64,000 nucleotides of DNA from Marinobacter denitrificans (GCF_008795955.1 NZ_VMHN01000001.1:1302001-1366000), one strand, 5' to 3'. Counted from the first letter of the stretch, positions 1-8,969 are shown. The notes: generated by a model not told the origin, from the sequence alone. Numbers and translations: made by a program.

Positions 1-902
1 AGGGTGGAAAGGGCATCGACAATGGAAGAACGGGGATCGGTCTTGTAGTCGATGGACACCAGCGGGCGTTCTTCGTAGCCCAGAATGCCTTTCAGTTCGC
101 CCTCGGCGGCTTCTTTCAACAACCGGTTCACCGTGTCTCTATCCGTAGGCTGGTTCACTTCAAACACACAGTCGGTCAGCGACGCGTTGATGAGCGGAAT
201 CCGCACTGCGTGGCCATCCAGCCGCCCCTTCAGTTCCGGAAAAATCTCGATAATGGCGGTGGCGGAACCGGTACTGGTAGGAATCAGCGAGCTACCACAG
301 GCCCTCGCCCGCCGAAGGTCCTTGTGGGGCGCATCGATGATGGTCTGGGTGTTGGTCAGGCTGTGGATGGTAGTCAGGGAGCCGTGTTTGATACCCAGGT
401 TCTCATGAATCACCTTCACCACCGGAGCCAGACAGTTGGTGGTGCAGGAAGCGGCGGTGATGATCCGGTCGCTGGCCGGGTCGAAGATGTGTTCATTCAC
501 TCCCAGCACAATATTCTTCGCCCCGGCTTCCTTCACCGGCGCGGTAACCACAACGCGCTTCACGCCCTGGTCAAGGTAGCCCTGCAACACCGCCACCTTC
601 TTGTTCACGCCACTGGCCTCAATGACCAGATCACAGCCCGACCAGTCAGTCTCGGCAATGGCCCTGTTGTGGGTGACGCGGATGCGCTGGCCATCAATTA
701 CCATATCATCGCCATCGGCGGCGGCTTCGTGGTCCCAGCGGCCATGCACACTGTCAAAATTCAGCAGATGCGCCAGGGTGTGGGTGTCTGCCCCGGGATC
801 GTTAATGGCGATAAATTCCAGTTCAGGCCAGCCCCAGGCCGCCCTCAGTGCCAGTCGGCCAATGCGGCCGAATCCATTTATTCCAACTTTGATCTTGCTC
901 AT
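1..902 (-). CDS. Glyceraldehyde-3-phosphate dehydrogenase, ArsJ-associated type (3' end cut by window)
   Basis: The reverse-strand frame from ATG 902-900 reads [16 protein letters not shown], the Rossmann NAD-binding start of GAPDH. It continues through the catalytic-site motif [10 protein letters not shown] and near the window edge reaches [16 protein letters not shown], so roughly 300 of about 335 residues are present. It lies 43 bp downstream of an ArsR-type regulator on the same strand. A GAPDH in an ars operon is known to make 1-arseno-3-phosphoglycerate from arsenate, which ArsJ then exports. I infer that role from context; arsJ would be expected just beyond the left edge but is not visible. 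A glycolytic housekeeping role is less likely here. Confidence 0.9.
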   Translation of the reverse strand, partial: MSKIKVGINGFGRIGRLALRAAWGWPELEFIAINDPGADTHTLAHLLNFDSVHGRWDHEAAADGDDMVIDGQRIRVTHNRAIAETDWSGCDLVIEASGVNKKVAVLQGYLDQGVKRVVVTAPVKEAGAKNIVLGVNEHIFDPASDRIITAASCTTNCLAPVVKVIHENLGIKHGSLTTIHSLTNTQTIIDAPHKDLRRARACGSSLIPTSTGSATAIIEIFPELKGRLDGHAVRIPLINASLTDCVFEVNQPTDRDTVNRLLKEAAEGELKGILGYEERPLVSIDYKTDPRSSIVDALST

Positions 903-945
903 AATGTTCTCCTTGCGAGATTCGCAATCCGTGTAATGTGTCAGA

Positions 946-1710
946 TCAGGGGCACTGCACTACCGGGCGGTCCGTCATGGCCTGCAATCTGGCCAGCGGC
1001 CGCTCGACCAGTGCGGCATTGTTGTGCGCGGTGTCATCCAGAACCCGCAACACCCAGTCTGGCAGGCCCGGGTCAAGGTAATAATAGACCCATTGCCCCC
1101 GCCTCTCCGTTTCCAGCAATCCTGCGTCACGCAATAAAGCCAGATGGCGACTGACTTTTGGCTGTGATACCTCGAACGCCTCGGTCAGTTCGCAGACACA
1201 CAGTTTTTCTTGGCTCCTGATCAACAACAGGGCGGCCAGACGCAGTTCATCAGCCATGGCCTTGAAAATGGTCACCGGGTTGTAGCTGGCAGGTTTCAGG
1301 CTAGTCTCTTTCTGGTGGACCAGGGTGAACAGGCCGATGCGCTCCTTGAGTTCCTTGAGCGTCAACGCAAAGGTGAGATGTCGGTTGCTCTCGGCAGGGT
1401 CCGGGAAGTCCCAGGCAATCTGCTGGGCTTCCGAAGCCACGGAGGTGCATTCCCGCGCGGCCTTTTCACACAGGGTGATCACGTAGTCCCAGTAGCGGCC
1501 CTGAAGTTCTGTCAGCGGCTTGCTGTACAGCCCCTCAACCGGAACACCTGCCTCGCGCAACACCTGCAGTGCCAGAGGATGGGGTTCGGCAGGCTCAGTA
1601 CCTGCACTGGCCACCTCGAACCGGTCACCCGCCATATGCCGGAGCAGGGCTTCCGCCATCAGTGACCGGGCACTATTGGCAGTACAGACAAAAAGAACTC
1701 TTCTCTTCAT
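946..1710 (-). CDS. arsR: ArsC-like low-molecular-weight phosphatase / ArsR repressor fusion
   Basis: The protein joins two domains. The N-terminal half is a low-molecular-weight phosphatase/arsenate-reductase fold with the CX5R loop (CTANSAR, residues 9-15). The C-terminal half is an ArsR/SmtB winged helix carrying a CVC pair at about residues 171-173, where ArsR proteins bind As(III), followed by the recognition helix [14 protein letters not shown] chose ATG 1710 because GGAAG lies 5 nt upstream; a TTG 36 nt earlier falls inside the putative operator and has no ribosome site. It is probably the autoregulated repressor of both flanking ars transcripts. Whether the phosphatase-like half reduces arsenate cannot be told from sequence. 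Confidence 0.88.
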   Translation of the reverse strand: MKRRVLFVCTANSARSLMAEALLRHMAGDRFEVASAGTEPAEPHPLALQVLREAGVPVEGLYSKPLTELQGRYWDYVITLCEKAARECTSVASEAQQIAWDFPDPAESNRHLTFALTLKELKERIGLFTLVHQKETSLKPASYNPVTIFKAMADELRLAALLLIRSQEKLCVCELTEAFEVSQPKVSRHLALLRDAGLLETERRGQWVYYYLDPGLPDWVLRVLDDTAHNNAALVERPLARLQAMTDRPVVQCP

Positions 1711-1721
1711 ACGAACTTCCG

Positions 1722-1745
1722 CATATTCGAATTGCCATATATTCA
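1722..1745. promoter_or_regulatory. Candidate ArsR operator
   Basis: An AT-rich stretch contains two direct copies of ATATTC (1723-1728 and 1739-1744) spaced 16 nt apart, plus the small palindrome ATTCGAAT. It overlaps the -35 box of the rightward promoter and lies just downstream of the leftward -10. A bound ArsR dimer here could block both transcripts. The assignment rests on position and composition, not on a verified consensus. Confidence 0.45.
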
Positions 1746-1759
1746 ATTTTTGCGATAAT
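1732..1759 (+). promoter_or_regulatory. Predicted sigma70 promoter for the permease-arsH-acr3 operon
   Basis: TTGCCA (1732-1737) and GATAAT (1754-1759) are separated by 16 nt. It points into the permease operon, and its -35 lies inside the candidate ArsR site. Because the -10 boxes of the two promoters overlap, the two polymerases should exclude each other. Confidence 0.5.
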
Positions 1760-1783
1760 AACGCGGTAATATGACAGAGTAAA
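1755..1783 (-). promoter_or_regulatory. Predicted sigma70 promoter for the arsR fusion gene
   Basis: Read on the minus strand, TTTACT (1783-1778) and TATTAT (1760-1755) are separated by 17 nt. Transcription would begin near 1748, about 38 nt before the chosen ATG. Its -10 overlaps the -10 of the opposing promoter. Confidence 0.5.
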
Positions 1784-1856
1784 GACAGCCGTCACACCAG
1801 GTACCAGCAAAGAAGAGAGCTCCCAGAGCAACGAACAAAGGACACCAGAAAACGCC

Positions 1857-3179
1857 ATGACAGAAAGACTTCTGGAAATCTACCGGGGCAATCAGCGGGA
1901 AGGAAACCTCCTGTTTTTCATGGTCCTGGCCTTTGTGGTCATCTTCTTCATGCCCGCCGGCACCGAACGTTTTGATAATGCCGTTCTTGAAGCCTTCCGG
2001 CTGACCCACTGGTATGCCCAGGAGCATGTCATCCTGTGCCTGCTGCCGGCTTTCCTGATTGCCGGTGCCATGTCGGTGTATATCAGCCAGGGCTCAGTGA
2101 TGCGTTATCTCGGCCCCTCCGCCTCCAAGCCAGTGGCATTCAGTGTGGCATCGGTATCCGGCACCCTGCTGGCTGTCTGTTCCTGTACCGTTCTACCACT
2201 GTTCGGCGGCATCTACCGTCGCGGTGCAGGATTGGGAGCGGCCGTTGCCTTTCTGTATTCCGGCCCGGCCATCAACATCATGGCCATAGTAGTCACCGCC
2301 AAGGTACTGGGGGCCGAGATCGGTTTCGCCCGGGCCATTGGCGCCATCGGGTTCGCGATAGTCATTGGCACCATCATGCACCTGATCTATCGCCGGGAAG
2401 AAGCCGAACGCTCAGTGAGCAATGCCCGGGGGTTTGGCGGCGACGAAGCAGACAAACCCGTAGGTATCATTGCCCTGTTCTTTGCCCTGATGGTCGGTAT
2501 TCTGGTGTTTGCCAATTGGGCTGCGGCCGAGAATGATGCCTGGATGGTCATCCACCATCTCAAATGGCCAATCACGGCAGGCCTCGCTGCCGCGCTGGGT
2601 GGGCTCCTCGTCTGGCGCTGGGGCTGGCCAGTACGCCAACTGTTACTTCTGGCCATTATGGTGGCGGCGATTGCCGCAGTGGCTCCGGGAATACCCGAAC
2701 TACCCTTTGTTATCGGCATAGGCGGTCTGATGCTGATTGCCACACTGCGGGAGGAAGACCGGGAATGGCCGGTACAAAGCTGGGATTTCGCCAGGCAGAT
2801 CCTGCCCCTGCTGCTTGCCGGAGTGTTTGTGGCGGGTTTTGCCCTGGGCCGGCCCGGCCATGAAGGCATGATCCCGTCAGAATGGGTAGCCGCTGCTGTG
2901 GGCGACAACTCCCTGCTTTCCACCGTTCTGGCCTCGGTGCTCGGTGCTCTGATGTATTTTTCGACTCTGACCGAGGTACCTATTGTAGAGGCCCTGATGG
3001 GTTCCGGTATGGGCAAGGGGCCCGCGCTGGCGTTGCTGTTGGCAGGCCCGGCGTTATCCCTGCCCAACATGCTGGTTATCCGCACGATTCTGGGCACTCA
3101 GAAAACCCTGGTGTACTGTGCCCTGGTGGTGGTGATGGCCACCATCACCGGCTTTATCTATGGAAACTGGTGGGTGTAA
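1857..3179 (+). CDS. ArsP/DUF318-family permease
   Basis: This 440-residue protein has about ten hydrophobic segments. It carries the family's motif SVSGTLLAVCSCTVLPLFGG (about residues 99-118) with a paired cysteine, followed by a YSGPAINIMA segment. This is the PF03773 permease family, which includes ArsP, the exporter of trivalent organoarsenicals, and related metal exporters. It is the first gene of the rightward ars operon and is followed after 32 bp by a CxxC thioredoxin-like protein, a pairing often seen with this family. No strong ribosome site precedes ATG 1857. The substrate is uncertain: organoarsenical from context, another metal by family. Confidence 0.8.
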   Translation: MTERLLEIYRGNQREGNLLFFMVLAFVVIFFMPAGTERFDNAVLEAFRLTHWYAQEHVILCLLPAFLIAGAMSVYISQGSVMRYLGPSASKPVAFSVASVSGTLLAVCSCTVLPLFGGIYRRGAGLGAAVAFLYSGPAINIMAIVVTAKVLGAEIGFARAIGAIGFAIVIGTIMHLIYRREEAERSVSNARGFGGDEADKPVGIIALFFALMVGILVFANWAAAENDAWMVIHHLKWPITAGLAAALGGLLVWRWGWPVRQLLLLAIMVAAIAAVAPGIPELPFVIGIGGLMLIATLREEDREWPVQSWDFARQILPLLLAGVFVAGFALGRPGHEGMIPSEWVAAAVGDNSLLSTVLASVLGALMYFSTLTEVPIVEALMGSGMGKGPALALLLAGPALSLPNMLVIRTILGTQKTLVYCALVVVMATITGFIYGNWWV

Positions 3180-3211
3180 GTCTGCCCTGCATAAACCCGA
3201 AGGAGATGGCA

Positions 3212-3442
3212 ATGAAATTCACTATTTATGGCAGCGGTTGTGCCAAGTGCAAACAACTGACTGCCAACGCCGAGGAAGCGGCAAAGGCTCTCGGGCTGGA
3301 CTACGAAGTGGTAAAAGTAACCGACGTAAACGACATCATTGATGCCGGCATCATGCGTACGCCTGCACTGGCCATGAATGATGAGATTGCCGTGGAAGGC
3401 AAAGTGGCCACTGCCGATGACATCAAGAAACTTCTGGGCTGA
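3212..3442 (+). CDS. Small thioredoxin-like redox-active disulfide protein
   Basis: This 76-residue single-domain protein has a CAKC active site at residues 10-13 and the cis-proline segment [10 protein letters not shown]. It matches the family known as thioredoxin or redox-active disulfide protein 2. Start ATG 3212 follows GGAG by 6 nt; an in-frame ATG at 3206 abuts the ribosome site and is unlikely. No signal peptide is present, so it should be cytoplasmic. Its place between the permease and arsH suggests it handles thiol chemistry or metal delivery for the permease, which is an inference. Confidence 0.82.
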   Translation: MKFTIYGSGCAKCKQLTANAEEAAKALGLDYEVVKVTDVNDIIDAGIMRTPALAMNDEIAVEGKVATADDIKKLLG

Positions 3443-3471
3443 ACCCGATTACAGGAAACCTGACGCTGACC

Positions 3472-4188
3472 ATGAGTCTACCTGACCTACCCAATATCGA
3501 TACCGGGCTTTTCCGCGCCCCCACCAACGAGGATCTGTTTGCCGCAGCACCTTCCAGCCACCGACCGAAGATTCTGCTGCTTTACGGTTCCCTGCGCGAG
3601 CGCTCGTTCAGCCGCCTGGCAGTGGAAGAAGCTGCGCGTCTGCTCGACGTCATGGGCGCTGAAACCCGCATTTTCAATCCGCGCGGCCTGCCGCTGGCGG
3701 ACGCCGAGGACGCCTCTCACCCGAAGGTGCAGGAACTACGGGACCTGGCAGAATGGTCCGAGGGCATGGTGTGGTGCTCTCCGGAGCGCCACGGTGCCAT
3801 GACCGGTATCATGAAGACCCAGATCGACTGGATCCCCCTGTCTATTGGTGGCATGCGGCCAACCCAGGGCAAAACCCTGGCAGTCATGCAGGTTTGCGGC
3901 GGCTCCCAGTCCTTCAATGCAGTGAACCAGTTGCGGGTATTGGGCCGCTGGATGCGGATGGTGACGATTCCCAATCAGTCATCGGTGCCCAAGGCGTTCA
4001 CCGAGTTCGACGAGCATGACCGCATGCTGCCGTCGCCCTATTACAACCGCATCGTGGATGTGATGGAGGAACTGGTGAAATTCACTTTGCTGATACGCGA
4101 TCGCAGCGGCTATCTGACGGACCGTTATTCCGAGCGGGTGGAAAGTGCCGAGGAAGTATCAAAGCGCGTCAATCAGCGGTCCATCTGA
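3472..4188 (+). CDS. arsH: ArsH, NADPH-dependent FMN reductase / organoarsenical oxidase
   Basis: The 238-residue protein has the flavodoxin-like FMN-binding loop [15 protein letters not shown] (about residues 36-50) and the segments [20 protein letters not shown] and [16 protein letters not shown] typical of ArsH. Known ArsH enzymes oxidise trivalent organoarsenicals and generate or consume H2O2 with NADPH. It lies 29 bp after the thioredoxin-like gene and 10 bp before acr3, so it is firmly in the same operon. Length is normal for the family. Confidence 0.95.
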   Translation: MSLPDLPNIDTGLFRAPTNEDLFAAAPSSHRPKILLLYGSLRERSFSRLAVEEAARLLDVMGAETRIFNPRGLPLADAEDASHPKVQELRDLAEWSEGMVWCSPERHGAMTGIMKTQIDWIPLSIGGMRPTQGKTLAVMQVCGGSQSFNAVNQLRVLGRWMRMVTIPNQSSVPKAFTEFDEHDRMLPSPYYNRIVDVMEELVKFTLLIRDRSGYLTDRYSERVESAEEVSKRVNQRSI

Positions 4189-4198
4189 GAGGCAGACC

Positions 4199-5266
4199 AT
4201 GAGTAGCAATGCAGAAGCCACGAACGAAAACACCAGCGGTGGCATGGACCTGTTTGGAAAATATCTCTCAGTCTGGGTAGCGCTGGCCATCGTCGCCGGA
4301 GTGGCTCTGGGTCAGTTGGCCCCCGTGGTGCCGGAGACATTGTCCCGTTTCGAATACGCCCAGGTGTCCATCCCCATCGCCATTCTGATCTGGGCCATGA
4401 TATTCCCAATGATGGCTCAGATCGATTTCAGTGCGGTGGTCGGCGTGCGGAAGGAGCCCAAAGGACTGGCCATCACCACCGTCGTGAACTGGCTGATCAA
4501 ACCCTTCACCATGTTTGCCATTGCATGGTTCTTCCTGATGGTGGTGTTCGAACCGCTTATTGCACCGCAGTTGGCAAGCGAATACCTGGCCGGCGCCATT
4601 CTGCTGGGGGCGGCACCCTGTACCGCCATGGTGTTCGTATGGAGCTACCTGACCAAAGGTGACGCGGCCTATACCCTTGTGCAGGTCTCCCTGAACGACA
4701 TCATCATGCTGTTTGCCTTCGCACCCATCGTGGTGTTTCTGCTGGGCATCTCCAACATCCAGGTGCCCTGGGATACGGTCATCCTGTCAGTGGTGCTGTA
4801 CATCGTCATCCCCCTGACCGCCGGCTACCTGACCCGCCGCACCCTGATCGCCCGGCGCGGACAACGCTGGTACGACGACGTTTTCATGAAGCGCCTGAGC
4901 CCCATAACGCCTGCAGCTCTGATCGTTACACTTGTACTTCTGTTTGCCTTTCAGGGGGAAGTGATTCTGGAAAATCCCCTGCACATCGTGTTGATCGCCG
5001 TGCCGCTGATCGTCCAGACCTTCCTGATCTTCTTCCTCGCCTACGGTTGGGCCAGATTGTGGAAAGTGCGTCACTGCATTGCGGCACCCGGTGCAATGAT
5101 TGGCGCCAGCAATTTCTTCGAGCTGGCGGTGGCCGCGGCCATTGCCCTTTTCGGGTTGCAGTCCGGCGCAGCTCTGGCAACGGTGGTTGGCGTGCTGGTG
5201 GAAGTTCCCCTGATGCTGGTATTGGTGCGCATCGCCAACAAAACCCGGGATCGCTTCCCGGCCTGA
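4199..5266 (+). CDS. acr3: ACR3-family arsenite efflux transporter
   Basis: The 355-residue membrane protein has about ten transmembrane helices and the family signature AILLGAAPCTAMVFVWSYL, whose cysteine is the one needed for As(III) transport, plus ALIVTLVLLFAFQG near the middle. ACR3 pumps extrude arsenite using the membrane potential. ATG 4199 was chosen because it begins 10 bp after the arsH stop with GAGAGG upstream; the frame extends further back only inside arsH. It ends the rightward ars operon. Confidence 0.94.
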   Translation: MSSNAEATNENTSGGMDLFGKYLSVWVALAIVAGVALGQLAPVVPETLSRFEYAQVSIPIAILIWAMIFPMMAQIDFSAVVGVRKEPKGLAITTVVNWLIKPFTMFAIAWFFLMVVFEPLIAPQLASEYLAGAILLGAAPCTAMVFVWSYLTKGDAAYTLVQVSLNDIIMLFAFAPIVVFLLGISNIQVPWDTVILSVVLYIVIPLTAGYLTRRTLIARRGQRWYDDVFMKRLSPITPAALIVTLVLLFAFQGEVILENPLHIVLIAVPLIVQTFLIFFLAYGWARLWKVRHCIAAPGAMIGASNFFELAVAAAIALFGLQSGAALATVVGVLVEVPLMLVLVRIANKTRDRFPA

Positions 5267-5353
5267 GGGGACAGGGACGGGGACCGCTCCCCCGCAAGCT
5301 CCTGATGAGCTAGGCTCCTTAATGAGGCCACTCAGACTGTTTGGAGCAAACGC

Positions 5354-6307
5354 ATGCTTAGGTTCTTCAGGATCATGGATGGTTTGATCAAGGAAATGGG
5401 CAGTTCCGCAGAGGACCCGGCAACCCGGGTAAAACAGGCGGACTGGATCGACGCCTGCGAACCCGACGAAAAGGAACGACAGATACTCCAGGAATTGCTG
5501 AAAACCGATATCCCGGAGTTCGATGACGTGGAGGAAATCGAGGCGTCAGCGCGCTGCTTTGTCGATCAGGCCGGCGTGCACGTGCACTCCCTTTTCCTGA
5601 ACCTGGCGGAAGGACGTCACAACACGGTATCTGTCGCGTTCATACTGCAAAGGAACCGCCTGATTACCATCCGCGAAAGTGAGCTTGCGGACTTCCGGTT
5701 GCTCAGAATGCGGGCACGCCGTGAACAGGTCGAGGCGCGGGATGTGTCCGAAATGCTGGTCACTCTACTCGAACAGAAAGTGGAGAACCACGCCGACGGG
5801 CTTGAGGACCTGCACCGGCAGCTTGAGGATGTCAGCTACCTGGTGCTTGAGGATGAAGAGGCCGAACTGGACGAGGCCATCAACCGCCTTGCCAGGCTCG
5901 AAGACAGCAACGGCAAGACCCGTCTGTGCCTGATGGATACCCAGCGCAATATCTCGTTTCTGTTACGTCACCTGCGCAAGGACAGCGAGCAACGGGAGAC
6001 GCTCCGCGAAATCAATCGCGACATCGAAACCCTGATGTCCCACACCACGTTTCTTTTCGACAAGATCAACTTCCTGATGGACTCTACCCAGGGTTTCATC
6101 AACATCGAGCAGAACCAGATCATCAAGACTTTCTCGATTGCCGCTGTGGTTTTCCTGCCACCGACACTGATTGCTAGCATTTACGGCATGAACTTCGAGC
6201 ACATGCCGGAGCTGGAGTGGCTCCTGGGCTATCCGGGGGCGATTGCTTTGATGGTATCAGCCGGGTTTGCGCCTTACTGGTACTTTAAGCGCAAAGGCTG
6301 GCTTTGA
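5354..6307 (+). CDS. corA: CorA-family magnesium/divalent metal transporter
   Basis: This 317-residue protein has a long charged cytoplasmic N-terminal region, predicted helical from about residue 130 to 250. Two C-terminal membrane helices follow, with the GMN pore signature (IYGMNFEHM, about residue 279) after the first. That is the CorA layout, and the protein ends with a basic tail. A GGAG motif lies 9 nt before the ATG. It converges on uvrD across a 323 bp gap occupied by two long hairpins. The substrate could be Mg2+, Co2+ or Ni2+; sequence alone does not decide. Confidence 0.9.
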   Translation: MLRFFRIMDGLIKEMGSSAEDPATRVKQADWIDACEPDEKERQILQELLKTDIPEFDDVEEIEASARCFVDQAGVHVHSLFLNLAEGRHNTVSVAFILQRNRLITIRESELADFRLLRMRARREQVEARDVSEMLVTLLEQKVENHADGLEDLHRQLEDVSYLVLEDEEAELDEAINRLARLEDSNGKTRLCLMDTQRNISFLLRHLRKDSEQRETLREINRDIETLMSHTTFLFDKINFLMDSTQGFINIEQNQIIKTFSIAAVVFLPPTLIASIYGMNFEHMPELEWLLGYPGAIALMVSAGFAPYWYFKRKGWL

Positions 6308-6325
6308 GTTTTGAGCCTGGTGGAA

Positions 6326-6438
6326 GCAGGTATCGGGAAGTCCCTTCCAAAACACGCTCCTTCGGCACATCCATGTGACGCTTGGGCTCCGCCATCCCTG
6401 GCTCCGCACAGTTTTGGAAGGGACTTCCCGATACCTGC
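6326..6438. repeat. Long modular hairpin, copy A
   Basis: A perfect 28 bp inverted repeat (6326-6353 with 6411-6438) encloses 57 nt. The interior holds two small palindromes, one centred on CACATCCATGTG and one on GCCATCCCTGGC. The same interior occurs at 24777-24884, but the stems differ except for the loop-proximal CCAAAAC/GTTTTGG. It starts 18 nt after the corA stop. It has no U-tract, so it is not a standard terminator by sequence. Confidence 0.85.
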
Positions 6439-6504
6439 CCGAGCCCCGGAGAAGGCCTCAAAAATTCAACGACACTGGTGCAGGCTGCAATGGAGTCTGG
6501 GGCG

Positions 6505-6607
6505 CAGGTTGGAGGGTGCTGTTTAAAACTGTGCGGAGCCATGGATGGCGGAGCCCAAGCCGAACAGGACGTCTTGAGGCGTGTTTTAAACAGCACCCTC
6601 CAACCTG
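6505..6607. repeat. Long modular hairpin, copy B
   Basis: A perfect 25 bp stem (6505-6529 with 6583-6607), extendable with a mismatch, encloses about 53 nt. The interior carries the GGAGCCATGGATGGCGGAGC cassette in the opposite orientation to copy A. Next to it is a variant of the second cassette with the core AGGACGTC. The stem sequence is unrelated to copy A beyond a few loop-proximal bases. It ends 23 nt before the uvrD stop. Confidence 0.85.
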
Positions 6608-6630
6608 TGCCTCCCCCAAAACAAAAGAAC

Positions 6631-8796
6631 TCAGCAGGCCTCCAGAGGCGCATAAGCCAACACCAGCCACTTGGCACCTTCATCAAAGTTCACCTGAACC
6701 CGGGTGTGATGACCGCTGCCCTCGCTGTTCATCACGATGCCCTCACCAAACTTGGGATGACGCACCCGCTGCCCCAGGCTGAATCCGGCCTGTTCCATGG
6801 GAGCGGAGTCGAACAGGCTCTCGTTGGGACGGGAGACCATGGCCGGGCGGGTGACGGTGTTGCGCAGCCGTACTTCCTGGATGCAATCACCGGGTATTTC
6901 GCGAACGAACCGGGACAGGGCATGGAATTTCTCCTGGCCGTACAAGCGGCGGGATTCGGCATAAGTTAGCACCAGCTTTTTCATGGCGCGGGTGATGCCC
7001 ACGTAGGCCAGCCGCCGCTCTTCCTCCATGCGTCCTGGCTCTTCCAGTGACATGCTGTGAGGGAACAAGCCTTCTTCCACCCCTGCCAGGAACACCAGCG
7101 GGAATTCCAGGCCCTTGGCGGAGTGCAGAGTCATCAGCTGTACGCAGTCTTCGTTGGCTTCGGCCTGTGCTTCGCCGGCATCCAGCGCCGCCTGGGCGAT
7201 AAACTCCGACAGCGGATCAACGCCGTCTTCCGCCTCAAAGTCCGACAGCGCATTAACCAGTTCGTCCAGGTTCTCTGCACGCGCCTGACCTTTCTCGCCT
7301 TTTTCGTTGGCGTGGTAATCCCTGAGACCACTCAGCTCCAGCGTTTTCTTCATCAGCCCGTGCAGGGACGCGTCGTCCACCATCTCCGTCAGGGTTTCGA
7401 TAATACCCATGAACGATTGCAGGCCGGTTTTGGCACGGCCCTTGACCTGCCCGGCTTCCAGTAAACGCTCGGCGGATTCCCACAGGGAAATACTGCGCTC
7501 GGTAGCATAAGCCCGCATATCCGCCAGACTCTTGGCGCCAATGCCCCGGGCCGGGATATTCACAACCCGCTCAAACGCTGCGTCGTCACGGCGGTAGTGC
7601 ACCAGCCGCAGGTAGGCAATGGCGTTGCGGATTTCCTGGCGGTCGTAGAAGCGCAGGCCACCGTACACCCGGTAGGGAATGCCCTGGCGGATCAGGGATT
7701 CTTCCAGCACCCGTGACTGGGCGTTGGAGCGGTACAGAATGGCGGACTCGCTGCGCAGATTGCCTTCGCTGACCCAGCTGCTGATGGTATCGGCGATGTA
7801 ATTGGCCTCGTCCTGCTCGTTGAACGCGGCGTACAAGCTGATGGGCTCGCCATCAGGTCCGTCGGTCCAGAGTTCCTTGCCCAGCCGGCCCTGGTTATTG
7901 GCAATCACCGCGTTGGCCGCTTTCAGGATCAGTTGTGTGGAGCGGTAGTTCTGCTCCAGCCGCACCAGTCGGGCATTGGGGAAGTCCCGCTGGTACTGCT
8001 GGATGTTTTCGACCTTGGCACCGCGCCAGCCATAGATTGACTGGTCGTCGTCCCCCACCACCGTCATCGGTACCCGGTTGCCAGCCAGTAACCGTAGCCA
8101 GGCGTATTGAATGGTGTTGGTGTCCTGGAACTCGTCCACCAGTATCTGCTGAAAACGGCTCTGGTAATGGCTCAAGAGTTCCGGGCGGTGGAGCCACAGC
8201 TCGTGGGAGCGCAGCAACAGCTCACCGAAGTCTACCAGACCGCTCAGGTTGCAGAGTTTTTCGTACTGGCGGTAAATCGTCAGCATGGTACTGGTGAAAT
8301 GGTCGCCGGGGTTTTCCTGGATGTGCTCGGCTCGTAGCCCTTCATCTTTCTGGCCGTTGATGAACCACTGGGCCTGTTTTGGCGGCCAGCGGCTCTCGTC
8401 AATCTGCATCTCACGCATTACCCGCTTGATCAGGCGCAGTTGGTCATCGCTGTCCAGCACCTGGAAATTCTCCGGCAGGCCGGCCTCCCGGTAATGGGCC
8501 CGCAACAAACGATGGGCGATGCCGTGAAACGTCCCGAACCAGAGGCCCCGCGCCGGAATGTGCATCATCTGCTCGATGCGATAACGCATCTCTTTCGCCG
8601 CCTTGTTGGTAAAGGTAACCGCAAGAATGCCCGTGGGCGGCACCTTGTCCACCTGCATCAGCCAGGCGATCCGGTGAACCAGCACCCGCGTCTTGCCACT
8701 GCCCGCGCCAGCAAGAACCAGCAAGTGGTCGTTCTGGGCCGTGACGGCTTCGCGCTGGGCGTCGTTCAGGGGATCAATAATCGGGGAAACATCCAT
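6631..8796 (-). CDS. uvrD: DNA helicase II (UvrD)
   Basis: The 721-residue superfamily 1A helicase has Walker A AGAGSGKT at residues 29-36, the Q-motif LNDAQREAV before it, motif Ia AVTFTNKAAKEM, motif II LVDEFQDTN, motif III VGDDDQSIYGWRGA, motif IV LEQNYRST, and motifs V/VI LMTLHSAKGLEFPLVF and YVGITRA. The C-terminus has the UvrD-type GQRVRHPKFGEG segment. Length matches E. coli UvrD (720), rather than Rep. It acts in nucleotide-excision and mismatch repair. The ATG has no clear ribosome site. Its 3' end faces corA across the twin hairpins. Confidence 0.96.
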   Translation of the reverse strand: MDVSPIIDPLNDAQREAVTAQNDHLLVLAGAGSGKTRVLVHRIAWLMQVDKVPPTGILAVTFTNKAAKEMRYRIEQMMHIPARGLWFGTFHGIAHRLLRAHYREAGLPENFQVLDSDDQLRLIKRVMREMQIDESRWPPKQAQWFINGQKDEGLRAEHIQENPGDHFTSTMLTIYRQYEKLCNLSGLVDFGELLLRSHELWLHRPELLSHYQSRFQQILVDEFQDTNTIQYAWLRLLAGNRVPMTVVGDDDQSIYGWRGAKVENIQQYQRDFPNARLVRLEQNYRSTQLILKAANAVIANNQGRLGKELWTDGPDGEPISLYAAFNEQDEANYIADTISSWVSEGNLRSESAILYRSNAQSRVLEESLIRQGIPYRVYGGLRFYDRQEIRNAIAYLRLVHYRRDDAAFERVVNIPARGIGAKSLADMRAYATERSISLWESAERLLEAGQVKGRAKTGLQSFMGIIETLTEMVDDASLHGLMKKTLELSGLRDYHANEKGEKGQARAENLDELVNALSDFEAEDGVDPLSEFIAQAALDAGEAQAEANEDCVQLMTLHSAKGLEFPLVFLAGVEEGLFPHSMSLEEPGRMEEERRLAYVGITRAMKKLVLTYAESRRLYGQEKFHALSRFVREIPGDCIQEVRLRNTVTRPAMVSRPNESLFDSAPMEQAGFSLGQRVRHPKFGEGIVMNSEGSGHHTRVQVNFDEGAKWLVLAYAPLEAC

Positions 8797-8835
8797 TGAT
8801 AGTTATCGCTGTGCTTGGGTGGCTTTGACTTGCGA

Positions 8836-8844
8836 ATTATAACA
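8836..8844 (-). promoter_or_regulatory. Extended -10 promoter for uvrD
   Basis: On the minus strand the sequence TGTTATAAT (8844-8836) is a perfect -10 hexamer with the TGn extension, located about 40 nt upstream of the uvrD ATG. No good -35 is seen, as expected for an extended -10 promoter. No LexA-type CTGT-N8-ACAG box accompanies it. Confidence 0.5.
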
Positions 8845-8953
8845 GGGCAGAGACCCACGGGGGTGCCTGGAACCCTATTTCGGCATTCACCTAGATCTGG
8901 CTGGGAACAGTCGCCAAGCGGGCGCCAACTCCTCTGAAAACACAAAGTAACAC

Positions 8954-8969
8954 TGTGATACAAATCACA
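8954..8969 (+). promoter_or_regulatory. Crp/Vfr-type binding site upstream of the chemoreceptor
   Basis: TGTGATACAAATCACA is a perfect match to the TGTGA-N6-TCACA palindrome bound by Crp and its pseudomonad relative Vfr. Its centre is about 82 nt before the chemoreceptor ATG. A TAGACT hexamer at about 8985-8990 could serve as the -10, which would place the site close to the -41 position typical of direct activation. Confidence 0.65.

Noticed and set aside
5276..5314. Terminator after acr3
   Set aside because: Only short, weak GC pairings and no U-tract.
8820..8860. LexA box for uvrD
   Set aside because: CTGT occurs next to the -10, but the matching ACAG at 8 nt spacing is missing.
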